Numbered from the stretch's first letter, positions 18,019 to 26,574 are shown. The stretch is 64,000 bases of DNA from an uncultured Bacteroidales bacterium (GCA_900546445.1 URCV01000002.1:7544-71543), one strand, 5' to 3'. The notes: generated by a model from the sequence alone, not told the origin. Numbers and translations are program-made.

Positions 18019-18034
18019 TTAATGATTACTAAAT
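18019..18034 (+). repeat. 16-base direct repeat, right copy
   Basis: Second exact copy of TTAATGATTACTAAAT (first at 16924-16939). It lies just after the kinase stop and a T-run, and 2 bases before the chaperone-associated motif at 18037. Confidence 0.8.
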
Positions 18035-18036
18035 GC

Positions 18037-18049
18037 CAATTTGTCAGTG
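18037..18049. promoter_or_regulatory. Shared chaperone-operon motif upstream of grpE
   Basis: CAATTTGTCAGTG is identical to 61939-61951 upstream of groES. In this copy the surrounding half-sites are TGCCA-ATT-TGTCA. No TAnnTTTG box is seen between the motif and grpE, so the operon probably uses a different promoter or a dedicated regulator. It does not match the CIRCE element. Confidence 0.5.
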
Positions 18050-18106
18050 CCCCGCCCGGTGGCAAAGCTTTTGAGGAAATATACCATGTTTTAAACAGAA
18101 TGGATT

Positions 18107-18664
18107 ATGAGTAAAGATAAAATAAAGGCTGAAGAAGCCGAACAGGTTGAAAACAAGGAAGTTGAACCAGAAGCCAGGAAGGACGGAAAGGTAGAGAAGG
18201 AAGGGAAGAAGGAAGACGCTAAGATTAAGGAGCTTACTGACAAATTGTCTAAGGAGCACGACGACTACATCCGTCTTATGGCTGAGTTTGAAACTTTCCG
18301 CAGACGCAGCGCCGAAGAGCGGTTGACTATGGTTTCCACGGCGGCGGCAGATACCATTAAGGGACTGCTTCCTACGCTTGACGACTGCAAGAGAGCGCTG
18401 GAGATTCTCGACAAATCATCCGACGAAAGCGCTAAGGAAGGAACTCGCCTTATCTACGACAGCCTTCTCAAATACCTAAAGAGTAAGGGTCTGGAGGAGA
18501 TAGAGGCTAAGGGAAAGGAATTCGACGTCGATTTTCATGACGCCGTAACCAAGTTCCCGGCACCATCCGAAGATATGAAAGGAAAGGTCATAGATGTGAT
18601 TCAGACAGGATATTTACTTAACGGAAAAGTGCTCCGTTATGCGAAAGTAGTAGTAGGAGAGTAG
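18107..18664 (+). CDS. grpE: Nucleotide exchange factor GrpE
   Basis: 185 residues. A highly charged, Lys/Glu-rich N-terminal third (to about residue 45) and a coiled coil (about 45-85) lead to the beta-wing head ending in the GrpE signature VIDVIQTGYLLNGKVLRYA. GrpE releases ADP from DnaK. dnaK itself is not adjacent; the pair grpE-dnaJ is 4 bases apart, as is usual in Bacteroidota. The palindromic motif about 60 bases upstream is shared with groES, suggesting common heat-shock control. Confidence 0.95.
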   Translation: MSKDKIKAEEAEQVENKEVEPEARKDGKVEKEGKKEDAKIKELTDKLSKEHDDYIRLMAEFETFRRRSAEERLTMVSTAAADTIKGLLPTLDDCKRALEILDKSSDESAKEGTRLIYDSLLKYLKSKGLEEIEAKGKEFDVDFHDAVTKFPAPSEDMKGKVIDVIQTGYLLNGKVLRYAKVVVGE

Positions 18665-18668
18665 TTTT

Positions 18669-19844
18669 ATGGCAGATAAGAGAGATTACTATGAGGTGCT
18701 CGGGCTCGACAAGAGCGCCTCTGAAGACGATATCAAGCAGGCCTATAGAAAGGCTGCGCTTAAATGGCACCCGGATCGCTGGGTAAGCGGTACCGACGAG
18801 GAGAAAAAGACCGCGGAAGAGAAATTCAAGGAAGCTTCCGAGGCTTATTCCGTACTTAGCGATAAGGACAAGAAGGCCAAATACGACCAATTCGGCTTCG
18901 CCGGAGTGGACGGAGGCGCCGGACAGGACTGGAGTCACGGTTTCGGAAACCTTAACGATATTCTTAACAATATATTCGGCGGTGCCTTCGGTGGCGGCGG
19001 ATTCTCAGGATTCAGCGGATTCGGTTTCGGTGGAAATTCCCAGGAGAAGAGAGTCGTTCGCGGACGCGACATCCGTACCCGTGTCTATTTGACGCTCGAG
19101 GAGATCGCAAGCGGATGCGTTAAGGAAGTGACCATCGAGAGAATGAGGCCTTGCCCTGACTGTAATGGTCGCGGTGCGGTGAATTCTGCCGATGTGAAGA
19201 CCTGTCCTACCTGTAAGGGAGAGGGCCAAGTGTCACACGTGACTAATTCTTTCTTCGGAAGGAGCGTCTCCTATTCGGTATGTCCGCAGTGTAAGGGTAC
19301 CGGTAAGGTAATTACGAATCCTTGTCGCAAATGTGGCGGAAGCGGACTCGTAAGGGTTAAGGAAAAAGTAAGCGTACGTATCCCGGCCGGAGTGGAAAGC
19401 GGAATGCAGCTCACTCTTCGTGGCGAAGGACATAGCGCACCTAATGGTGGCGTTAACGGCGACTTGCTGGTAGTAATAGAGCAGCTTGAACACGCGAAAC
19501 TAAAGCGTGAGGGCGATAATCTGTTCTATACCAGAGTTATATCCATCGCCGATGCGGTACTTGGCTGTGAGATTATGATTCCTTGTCTGGACGGAGACTA
19601 TAAGATGAAACTATCTGCAGGAACCCAGAGCGGTTACGTGGAAAAACTTCGCGGTAAGGGTATGCCATCCGTGAACGGATACGGAAAGGGCGATTTGTAC
19701 GTGAAGATTCTCGTTTGGATTCCACGCAAGCTTAATAAGGATAACAAGCAGTTGTTCGAATCCTTGAGGGCCAGCGGCGAGGCGGATCCGGCTCCAAGCA
19801 GGGATGATAAGGCATTGTTTGAAAAAGAATCGAAGTATTTTTAA
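18669..19844 (+). CDS. dnaJ: Molecular chaperone DnaJ
   Basis: 391 residues. J domain with KWHPDRW (HPD triad, about residues 33-35), a Gly/Phe-rich segment (about 80-120), then four CxxCxGxG zinc motifs (CPDCNGRG, CPTCKGEG, CPQCKGTG, CRKCGGSG) and the C-terminal substrate-binding domain. All family features are complete, so this is a type I J-protein that delivers clients to DnaK and stimulates its ATPase. It is cotranscribed with grpE 4 bases upstream. The -33 element of the rplS promoter begins 7 bases after its stop. Confidence 0.95.
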   Translation: MADKRDYYEVLGLDKSASEDDIKQAYRKAALKWHPDRWVSGTDEEKKTAEEKFKEASEAYSVLSDKDKKAKYDQFGFAGVDGGAGQDWSHGFGNLNDILNNIFGGAFGGGGFSGFSGFGFGGNSQEKRVVRGRDIRTRVYLTLEEIASGCVKEVTIERMRPCPDCNGRGAVNSADVKTCPTCKGEGQVSHVTNSFFGRSVSYSVCPQCKGTGKVITNPCRKCGGSGLVRVKEKVSVRIPAGVESGMQLTLRGEGHSAPNGGVNGDLLVVIEQLEHAKLKREGDNLFYTRVISIADAVLGCEIMIPCLDGDYKMKLSAGTQSGYVEKLRGKGMPSVNGYGKGDLYVKILVWIPRKLNKDNKQLFESLRASGEADPAPSRDDKALFEKESKYF

Positions 19845-19851
19845 AAAATAT

Positions 19852-19882
19852 TTTGCAGATTAAACAATTCTTACTATATTTG
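19852..19882 (+). promoter_or_regulatory. Strong promoter of rplS
   Basis: TTTG (19852-19855), 19-base spacer, TATATTTG (19875-19882), followed by CAGTCCC. This is an exact match to the Bacteroidota -33/-7 layout, and the same 19-base spacing recurs at 53369 and 63946. Confidence 0.85.
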
Positions 19883-19886
19883 CAGT

Positions 19887-19951
19887 CCCAATTCGCAGCC
19901 TCTCGTTGAACGGTTCGGCGATGCTGCATATAAAAATTGTTTTTTGATATT
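19887..19951 (+). promoter_or_regulatory. 5' leader of rplS, possible L19 autoregulatory element
   Basis: About 65 untranslated bases separate the predicted transcription start from the rplS ATG. GCAGC (19895-19899) and GCTGC (19923-19927) can close a stem over a GC-rich inner region. Ribosomal-protein leaders for L19 have been described in other bacteria, including Bacteroidota relatives; assignment here is inference from length, position and pairing. Confidence 0.35.
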
Positions 19952-20320
19952 ATGGATGCAATTAAAATCGTAGAACAGGCATTTGCGCAGAATAAGGCTG
20001 CACAGTACCCGGAGTTCAAAGCTGGTGATACCATCACCGTAGTATATAAGGTAAAGGAAGGCGATAAAGAGCGTCTTCAGAAATTCAGAGGCGTAGTTAT
20101 TCAGATTTCAGGTGCTACCCCATTTACCAGAACTTTCACAGTTCGTAAGGTAGCAAGCGGTGTAGGTGTTGAGAGAATTTTCCCTTACGAGTCACCATTC
20201 ATTGACAGCATTGAACTTAATAAGGTAGGTAAAGTTCGTCGCGCACGCATCTTCTATCTCCGTGATCTTGCCGGTAAGAAGGCTCGTATCCGTGAGAAGA
20301 GAGCAGCTTCTACGAAGTAA
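19952..20320 (+). CDS. rplS: 50S ribosomal protein L19
   Basis: 122 residues starting MDAIKIVEQAF, a normal L19 N-terminus; an in-frame ATG-less extension 5 codons upstream is not supported. Typical motifs FKAGDTITVVYKVKEG and RVERIFPYESP-like (here VERIFPYESPFIDSIEL) and the basic tail KKARIREKRA are present. L19 sits at the 30S-50S interface. The tRNA-Arg gene begins 6 bases after the stop, so both are almost certainly on one transcript ended by the terminator at 20407. Confidence 0.96.
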   Translation: MDAIKIVEQAFAQNKAAQYPEFKAGDTITVVYKVKEGDKERLQKFRGVVIQISGATPFTRTFTVRKVASGVGVERIFPYESPFIDSIELNKVGKVRRARIFYLRDLAGKKARIREKRAASTK

Positions 20321-20326
20321 TATAAC

Positions 20327-20400
20327 GGCGCCTTAGCTCAGCTGAATAGAGCATTTGACTACGGATCAAAAGGTCATAGGTTTGAATCCTATAGGCGTCA
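20327..20400 (+). tRNA. tRNA-Arg (anticodon ACG)
   Basis: 74 bases. Acceptor stem GGCGCCT (20327-20333) pairs with AGGCGTC (20393-20399) with one G-T, discriminator A at 20400. Anticodon stem TTTGA/TCAAA encloses CTACGGA, giving anticodon ACG. The T-arm is ATAGG-TTTGAAT-CCTAT. CCA is not encoded. It lies 6 bases behind rplS and is probably processed from the rplS transcript. Confidence 0.95.
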
Positions 20401-20406
20401 CACGAA

Positions 20407-20435
20407 GGCCACTTCACATCGAAGTGGTCTTTTTG
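20407..20435 (+). terminator. Terminator after rplS and tRNA-Arg
   Basis: GGCCACTTC, loop ACATC, GAAGTGGTC (one G-T pair), then TTTTT. It ends 35 bases before the convergent araC stop. Confidence 0.88.
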
Positions 20436-20470
20436 TGTTATATAGGGTATAATTTTCGTGGTAGAGATGG

Positions 20471-21382
20471 TTACATCTTCCTGTATTCAGACGGTGTCAT
20501 ACCGGTTTTCGTCTTGAAGAATCGATAGAACGTGGTCTGATTAGGGAAGTTTAGCTCGTAGACTATGCTCTTGATACTCATGTCGGAGTACTTGAGCAGG
20601 TTCTTGGCTTCGAGAATTACGAAGGAATCTATCCATTCGTGTGCAGATTTGCCACTTACGGTCTTTATGAGTTTCGAAAGATACTTAGGCGTAAGGAACA
20701 GTTTGTCTGCATAGAAGGATAGATTTCTTTCTTTTGTATGGTAGTCCCTTACGAGTTTCAAGAAGTTCTCGAATACGGCCTTCGAACGAATGGAACCTTC
20801 GTCCTGATTCTTTATGGCCTCCGTGACCCTGTTTCCCCAGAGGGCTCCCATAAGATAGAAAATGGAAGAAATCAGCGACGTGACGGATTCCTTAGTGTTA
20901 GGGATTTTCAGCTCCGATATCTCGTTGATAAGCGATAGGTAGCTCTTGCACAGGTTCTTTTCCTGTTCGCTAAGTACCACGCTCGGGTTTTCGAGCAGGT
21001 GAAGGCTCTCGTCGTAGAGCTTGTTGAAGTCGAAACGCGTGCTCGACATCAAGTCCGAAGATATGGCCACTACTATAAAATGCACCATCTCCTTTTCCTC
21101 TTTGCTGATGTTTGCCACCCTTACTATGTTACCCGGTGTGTATAAGAAGAGAGAGTTCTCCCTAACCGAAAATCTCTTTAAGTTTATTTCCAACTCGAAA
21201 TGGCCTTCGATGCAGAAGAATGCCAAATATCCCCTGAATCTGCAGGGATATTTCATAATGTCCATCTCGGAGATGTAGCGCATCTCGGAGATGAAGAGGT
21301 CGTCTGACAATGTGTCATTGATGGAAGCCTGAGGGAATATAGCCCTCAGTTCCTTGATGTTTAGTTCGCGTGACTGTTCCAT
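20471..21382 (-). CDS. AraC-family transcriptional regulator
   Basis: 303 residues. The C-terminal 100 residues hold the two AraC helix-turn-helix motifs (LFLTPKYLSKLIKTVSG and MSIKSIVYELNFPNQTTFYR), ending in the usual GMTPSEYRKM. The N-terminal half is a cupin-like sensor domain without a recognisable ligand motif. It is divergent from the TolC exporter operon across 169 A+T-rich bases and is the obvious candidate to activate it, since the exporter has no recognisable -7 box of its own. Its own promoter carries TAGTTTTG at 21405-21412. Confidence 0.9.
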   Translation of the reverse strand: MEQSRELNIKELRAIFPQASINDTLSDDLFISEMRYISEMDIMKYPCRFRGYLAFFCIEGHFELEINLKRFSVRENSLFLYTPGNIVRVANISKEEKEMVHFIVVAISSDLMSSTRFDFNKLYDESLHLLENPSVVLSEQEKNLCKSYLSLINEISELKIPNTKESVTSLISSIFYLMGALWGNRVTEAIKNQDEGSIRSKAVFENFLKLVRDYHTKERNLSFYADKLFLTPKYLSKLIKTVSGKSAHEWIDSFVILEAKNLLKYSDMSIKSIVYELNFPNQTTFYRFFKTKTGMTPSEYRKM

Positions 21383-21404
21383 ACCACATTTCCTTTATTT
21401 TTCA

Positions 21405-21412
21405 CAAAACTA
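21405..21412 (-). promoter_or_regulatory. -7 box of the araC-type gene
   Basis: Minus-strand TAGTTTTG matches TAnnTTTG and lies 22 bases before the ATG at 21382. The plus strand of this intergenic region has no comparable box for the exporter operon. Confidence 0.55.
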
Positions 21413-21551
21413 CTCAAAAAACATTAAAAAGTCGCTTTTTTCTCCCTATTGTATATTTTTTGGTCGTTTTCGCTATACTAATATACTCCTATTTGGCGAG
21501 AAGTTTGAAAAAGTATAATGCCGTATTTTGAAAAATGATAAATAAAAATAT

Positions 21552-23054
21552 ATGATGAAAAAAATTATTGCTTCTATCTCAGCCATCTTGGTGTGCGCGA
21601 CTTCACTGAATGTCCGTGCACAGCAAGTTCTCACTCTGGACGAGTGCAAGCAGATGGCTATCGAAAACAACAACGCTCTCAAGACAGCGCAGCAGAAAAT
21701 CGAGATTGCGAACTACGATAAGAAGATCGCCTTCGCAAACTATTTCCCTAAGGTCAGCGCGACCGGTACTTATATGTACTCTTCCGAGGACATCAAACTT
21801 ATAAGTGACGAATCCGCCGACAAACTCCAGAACATGGGAACAGGCGTTCAGAATAACATTACCGATGTAATGACATCTCTTATGAGCGACCCTGCCGTAA
21901 TCAGCAAATATCTCACTGACCCGGCTTTCCAGAAGATGGTGAACACTTTGAAGGGCGCAGACATCGCTACTCCTATTAATGCCATCGGTGCTCAGATCGC
22001 AGAGGCTATGACTCTGGATATGCAGAATACCACGGCAGCCATCGTTTCAGTTCAGCAGCCTATCTTTATGGGCGGTAAGATCGTGGCATCGAACGCTATG
22101 GCAGAATATGCGAAGCAATTGGCCGAAAGCCAATATGACCAGGAATACAGCCAGGTCATCGTAGATATCGAGCAGGCTTATTGGCAGATAGTAAGCATCG
22201 CAGCGAAAAAACACCTTTCGGAGAACTATGCAGCTCTCCTGAAGCAGATGTCCGCAGATGTGGACGCTCTCATCGCAGAGGGCTACGCTACTCCGTCCGA
22301 TGCTCTTACCATTAAGGTAAAGGCTAACGAGGCCGATATGCTCTACACGAAGGCTACGAACGGATTGGCACTGGCGAAGATGCTTCTTTGTAAGGAGATA
22401 GGCCTTCCTCTCGATAGCGAGATCGTCCTCGCAGACGAGAACTCGGAGGTCATCCCTACACCGGAACTCACCGAAGTCCTCACCGACGAGCAGGTTTATG
22501 CTGCAAGACCGGAAATCAGAAGTCTCGATTTGGCTAAGAAGATATACGACCAGAAAGTAACCATCGCGCGTTCAGACGCACTCCCTAAAGTGGCTCTTAG
22601 TGCCAATTACGTCATAACTAATCCAAATGTGCTGAACGGATTTCAAAACAATTTCGGTGGATTTTTCACTGCCGGCGTGATGGTTTCTGTGCCGATTTGC
22701 CACGGAGGCGAGAATATTCACAAGACTAACAAGGCTAAGGCCGAGGCGGCGCTTACACAATACAAGCTCGACGACGCTAAGGAGATGATTTCACTGCAGG
22801 TGGCACAGCTTCGCCAGCAGGAGAACGAGGCCTTCGAGAAACTTACCATGGCTCAGAGTAATCTGGCCAATGCCGAAGAGAATCTTCGCGTGGCCAATGC
22901 GGGCTGGAGCGAGGGTATGGTAGCATCGAGCGTGCTGCTTCAGGCTCAGACGGCTTGGCTTCAGGCTCATTCGGAATGCATAGAGACAGGAGTGGAACTC
23001 CAGATGTGCAGCGTACAACTTGCGAAAGCAGAAGGTAGAATAGTTAACGAATAA
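21552..23054 (+). CDS. TolC-family outer-membrane efflux protein
   Basis: 500 residues with a signal peptide cleaved near residue 24 (VRAQQ) and two repeated outer-membrane efflux (OEP) halves rich in long Ala/Gln/Glu helices. LTLDECKQMAIENN is the usual first OEP motif. It forms the outer-membrane channel of the exporter encoded by the next three genes; the membrane-fusion gene starts 17 bases later. Two ATGs are adjacent at 21552 and 21555 and either could be used. The operon is probably regulated by the divergent AraC protein. Confidence 0.92.
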   Translation: MMKKIIASISAILVCATSLNVRAQQVLTLDECKQMAIENNNALKTAQQKIEIANYDKKIAFANYFPKVSATGTYMYSSEDIKLISDESADKLQNMGTGVQNNITDVMTSLMSDPAVISKYLTDPAFQKMVNTLKGADIATPINAIGAQIAEAMTLDMQNTTAAIVSVQQPIFMGGKIVASNAMAEYAKQLAESQYDQEYSQVIVDIEQAYWQIVSIAAKKHLSENYAALLKQMSADVDALIAEGYATPSDALTIKVKANEADMLYTKATNGLALAKMLLCKEIGLPLDSEIVLADENSEVIPTPELTEVLTDEQVYAARPEIRSLDLAKKIYDQKVTIARSDALPKVALSANYVITNPNVLNGFQNNFGGFFTAGVMVSVPICHGGENIHKTNKAKAEAALTQYKLDDAKEMISLQVAQLRQQENEAFEKLTMAQSNLANAEENLRVANAGWSEGMVASSVLLQAQTAWLQAHSECIETGVELQMCSVQLAKAEGRIVNE

Positions 23055-23071
23055 TATAAAAAATAAATATC

Positions 23072-24061
23072 ATGGAAAATACACAGAAAAAAGGCAACCT
23101 TCTTTTAGGAATCATCGTTTTGGTTGCACTTATCGCAGCAGTTGCTGTTCTTGGAATTATCTTCTCTAAACCTAAGGAGGCATTGGTAACCGGTGAAGCT
23201 CAGGCTGCCGAGTACAGAATCTCCGGAAAGGTCCCTGGACGTATTGAGGCTTTCTATGCCGCTGAAGGTGACGTAGTTCGTAAGGGCGATACCCTCGTGC
23301 TCATCGACTCTCCTGATGTAAGGGCCAAATTGGCACAGGCCAATGCCGCATACAGCGCAGCAGTGGCTCAGCGCAACAAGGCTAACAAGGGTGCACGCGA
23401 AGAGGAAATCGCAGGTGCTTACGAACTTTACCAGAAGGCTCTCGTAGGAGAGGACATCTGCAAGAAGACTCTCGACAGGGCTACCCGTCTGCACGAGCAG
23501 AACGTGATCAGCGACCAGAAGTTCGACGAGGCCAAGGCTCAGTACGATGCTGCAGTGGCTACGTCACAAGCTGCCAAGTCTCAGTACGACATGGCCGCAA
23601 AGGGTGCTCGCGAAGAGGATAAGGCTGCTGCCATCGCATTAGTGGACAAGGCTAACGGCGCAGTCATGGAGGTCAAGTCTTACCTTTCGGAGCTCAAGCT
23701 CACTTCTCCTGTCGACGGCGTCATCTCGGCTCGCTATCCTCATCAGGGAGAGCTCGTAGGTACTGGTTCACCTATTATGACGGTTACTGACCTTTCGGAT
23801 ATGTGGTTCACATTCAACATCCGCGAGGACAAGCTCCACAGCGTGAAGAATGGTACCGTGCTCAAGCTTAGCATCCCTGCACTTGACGGAAAGGTAATAG
23901 AGGCTCGCGTAAACTACATCGCAGTTCGTGAAAGCTACGCTACCTGGCGTGCAACTAACGAGACCGGCGAGTATGATGCCAAGACATTCGAAGTTAGGGC
24001 CGTTCCTACGTCTCGCGTAGATGGACTTCGCCCAGGCATGACAGCTATTGTAGTTAAATAA
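23072..24061 (+). CDS. HlyD/YbhG-type periplasmic adaptor (membrane fusion protein)
   Basis: 329 residues. One N-terminal membrane helix (about 9-30) is followed by a lipoyl half-domain (KVPGRIEAFYAAEGDVVRKG), a long alpha-hairpin (about 85-195) containing two KGAREE repeats, and the second lipoyl half (ELKLTSPVDGVISARYPHQG). This is the YbhG-like adaptor layout linking an inner-membrane exporter to TolC. Its stop codon shares one base with the next gene's start (TAATG). Confidence 0.92.
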   Translation: MENTQKKGNLLLGIIVLVALIAAVAVLGIIFSKPKEALVTGEAQAAEYRISGKVPGRIEAFYAAEGDVVRKGDTLVLIDSPDVRAKLAQANAAYSAAVAQRNKANKGAREEEIAGAYELYQKALVGEDICKKTLDRATRLHEQNVISDQKFDEAKAQYDAAVATSQAAKSQYDMAAKGAREEDKAAAIALVDKANGAVMEVKSYLSELKLTSPVDGVISARYPHQGELVGTGSPIMTVTDLSDMWFTFNIREDKLHSVKNGTVLKLSIPALDGKVIEARVNYIAVRESYATWRATNETGEYDAKTFEVRAVPTSRVDGLRPGMTAIVVK

Positions 24062-25233
24062 TGATCCGAACTCGTATGAAAGGTTTTATAAATGTGATGC
24101 GGCGAGAGTTCGGGATAATACGCCGCAATCCAGTCTATCTTCTCGGATCGGTGGGAGTCATGGTGGTCTCGTGTCTGTTCTATCTGACTTTCTTTAAGGC
24201 CGGACTGCCGGACTCCCTGCCAATCGGAGTCGTCGACAACGACAACACTTCGCTTTCGCGAAATTTCTGTCAGCAGCTTGACGCCACACAGCTCGGAAAG
24301 GTAGTTTATTTCGATGATTTCGAGTCGGCTCGTGACGCTATGCAGACTGGACGCGTAACATCGCTGTGCGTGATCCCGGAGCATATGAGCGAAGATGTCT
24401 ATGCCAATCGCCGTCCGGTCTTCACTTACTATGTGAACTCGCTTTATATGATAGGCGGCGCATTGAGCTACAAGGATATCCTGACTATGGTAACACTCAC
24501 TGGAGGAGCCGTTCAGCGCGAAGTCCTTCGGGCCAAGGGATACAGTGAGGGGCAGATCATGGGGCTTATTCAGCCAATTGTGGTGGACGAGCATAAGATC
24601 GGTAATTCGACTACGAACTATGGCGTCTATCTTAACAATATCATTCTTCCCGGGCTTCTTCAGCTGAGTATCATATTCGTGTTGATTTACGCATTGGGCT
24701 CTGAGCTTAGGTACAAGACTTCGAAGAAGTTGATGGAAGAGGCTGAAGGCTCGATAATGGCTGCGGTATTAGGTAAATTGGCGCCTTATATGTTGATATA
24801 CACGTTCCTGGGTCTTGGACTCGACTTCCTGATGTTCGGGGTGTGCGGGTACCCATTGGCCGGAAACATAGGGAATATGATGCTGGGCATGCTGGCTCTG
24901 GTCCTGTCAAGCGCAGCAGTCGCCGTGGGATTGATAAGTCTCTTCCCGATACTGCGTTATGCACTTAGTCTGGCAGCGCTCTTTACCATATTGGCATTCT
25001 CCTTCTCAGGATTTACCTTCCCGGTGGAGGCTATGCCTGCGGCGCTTCAGGGAATATCAGTTCTCTTCCCGCTAAGATTTTATTATCTGTTCTATGTTCA
25101 GGAGGCCATTTTCGGAACCGGCATAGGCGGATGGTGGCAGTATATAGTTTGTATGCTTTTGTTCCTAGTCATTCCTATCCTTACTTCGGGAAGACTCAAG
25201 AAAGCGTATGTTAATCAGAATTACCAGTTATGA
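24061..25233 (+). CDS. ABC-2 type transporter permease, first copy
   Basis: 390 residues. One N-terminal membrane helix, a periplasmic domain of about 150 residues (DSLPIGVVDNDNTSLSRNF is the usual opening), then five or six helices in the C-terminal half (about 200-375). This is the YbhS/YhhJ type of ABC-2 membrane subunit. It is homologous in layout to the next gene, with which it overlaps by 4 bases (ATGA), so the two probably form a heterodimer. No ATP-binding subunit is encoded in the operon. Confidence 0.88.
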   Translation: MIRTRMKGFINVMRREFGIIRRNPVYLLGSVGVMVVSCLFYLTFFKAGLPDSLPIGVVDNDNTSLSRNFCQQLDATQLGKVVYFDDFESARDAMQTGRVTSLCVIPEHMSEDVYANRRPVFTYYVNSLYMIGGALSYKDILTMVTLTGGAVQREVLRAKGYSEGQIMGLIQPIVVDEHKIGNSTTNYGVYLNNIILPGLLQLSIIFVLIYALGSELRYKTSKKLMEEAEGSIMAAVLGKLAPYMLIYTFLGLGLDFLMFGVCGYPLAGNIGNMMLGMLALVLSSAAVAVGLISLFPILRYALSLAALFTILAFSFSGFTFPVEAMPAALQGISVLFPLRFYYLFYVQEAIFGTGIGGWWQYIVCMLLFLVIPILTSGRLKKAYVNQNYQL

Positions 25234-26381
25234 TAAAGGAATTAAAAAGAATATTTTCCGATTCTTATGTCTTGATAATCTTTCTGTTGGGAGGTCTTAT
25301 CTATCCTCTCATATACGGATTGGTCTATCACGGAGCTACGGTGGACGAGATGCCGGTGGCAGTAGTGGACTTGAGCCAAAGCTCGGATTCACGACGCTTC
25401 ATCCAGAAGCTCGATGCTACCAGGGAGCTGGACATAGCATATAAGTGTGCATCTATGGAGGAGGCAAAGAATCTTATGCAAGAGCGTAAGATTCACGGGG
25501 TAGTGCTTTTCCCGCAAGACTACGACACGCGTCTGGCGAATATGGAGCAAGCTACCATCTCTACTTATGCCGATATGGCGAGCTTCCTTTATTATAAGGA
25601 CATTACGATGGCTGTGAACCACGTTATGCTGGACGAGATGAAACACATCGAGACCACTCGTTACGCAGCCATGGGAATGACGGATGAGAGCATCGCACAA
25701 CTTGTGGAGGCGATACCTGCAGAGGAGAGCATCCCATTCAATACCAACTTTTCATTCCTGATTTTCTTCCTTTCAGCCGCATTGATTCTGGTGGTTCAGC
25801 AGACTATGTTCTACGGTGTCAGCGTAATGAACGGCTCTATGCGCGAAGGAAACGCCACTCACGACGGCTCGCTTGTAGGACGCGCTGCAGCTTATGCATT
25901 GATCTATATAGGCATTTCCATCTACTGTCTTATGATTGTGCCGTTGATATTCGGTATGCCTCAGAGAGGACTTATGCTCGACCTGCTCGTGCTTATATTC
26001 TTCTTCATCATTACCTGCGTAGCGTTTAGCTTCACCTTCAGTAGATTCGTACACCACAGGGAAACGGTATTCGTAGTGCTGCTCTTCATGTCGTCCATCT
26101 GTCTTTTCGTAAGTGGATGCGTATGGCCGGTAAGCTCTTTCCCTACATTCTGGAAGGCATTCTCATACATTTTCCCTTCTACCTTTATGATTCAGGGATT
26201 CAACAACGTGAACAATGCCGCTTGTACCCTGGCGATGATTCGTCCTCAGATTCTCGGGCTCGTATGCCAATTCGCTTTCTATAGCATTACGGCATTTATG
26301 ATGGATATCAGTGAACGAAACCATTATCACTCAAAGGTTCACGAGCGTCTTGAAGAGTTTAGGGAAGAACTTTTTTCATAA
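25230..26381 (+). CDS. ABC-2 type transporter permease, second copy
   Basis: 383 residues with the same plan: N-terminal helix (FSDSYVLIIFLLGGLIYPLI), periplasmic domain beginning MPVAVVDLSQSSDSRR, and a C-terminal membrane domain. It is the last gene of the exporter operon; a 12-base-pair inverted repeat at 26394-26439 follows its stop by 12 bases. Together with TolC and HlyD it should export a small molecule or lipid; the substrate cannot be read from sequence. Confidence 0.88.
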   Translation: MIKELKRIFSDSYVLIIFLLGGLIYPLIYGLVYHGATVDEMPVAVVDLSQSSDSRRFIQKLDATRELDIAYKCASMEEAKNLMQERKIHGVVLFPQDYDTRLANMEQATISTYADMASFLYYKDITMAVNHVMLDEMKHIETTRYAAMGMTDESIAQLVEAIPAEESIPFNTNFSFLIFFLSAALILVVQQTMFYGVSVMNGSMREGNATHDGSLVGRAAAYALIYIGISIYCLMIVPLIFGMPQRGLMLDLLVLIFFFIITCVAFSFTFSRFVHHRETVFVVLLFMSSICLFVSGCVWPVSSFPTFWKAFSYIFPSTFMIQGFNNVNNAACTLAMIRPQILGLVCQFAFYSITAFMMDISERNHYHSKVHERLEEFREELFS

Positions 26382-26393
26382 CTTTTAAAAAAT

Positions 26394-26439
26394 CGAAGGC
26401 ACGCCATTATGTTTGTTAGAGAATGTGGGCGTGCCTTCG
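26394..26439. terminator. 12-bp inverted repeat, probable bidirectional terminator
   Basis: CGAAGGCACGCC (26394-26405) pairs perfectly with GGCGTGCCTTCG (26428-26439) around a 22-base A+T-rich loop, flanked by A-runs on the left and TTAAAATT on the right. It lies between the convergent exporter operon and folD. The long loop is unusual for a terminator. Confidence 0.65.
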
Positions 26440-26524
26440 TTAAAATTATGTGGTTAATACTTTAGCAAGGTGCGGCGAGAGAACCTCGGCCGCTTTTGCG
26501 AAATTACCACATTATGTATGTCGC

Positions 26525-26565
26525 GTCAACCAATCCTCGTTTTACAATGTAAACTTTTGGTTGAC
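26525..26565. repeat. Long nested hairpin near the folD 3' end
   Basis: GTCAACCAA (26525-26533) pairs with TTGGTTGAC (26557-26565), and inside it TTTACA-A-TGTAAA (26541-26553) forms a second stem. A looser inverted repeat, TGTGGTTAAT...ATTACCACA, occupies about 26450-26513. All lie within the 193 bases between two convergent genes. It may end folD transcription or be part of a small RNA. Confidence 0.5.
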
Positions 26566-26574
26566 ATTCATCAT

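Noticed and set aside
21413..21551. A canonical -7 box for the TolC exporter operon
   Set aside because: Several near misses (TATTTTG, CTATTTGG) have the wrong spacing between TA and TTTG; activation by the AraC protein is a better explanation.
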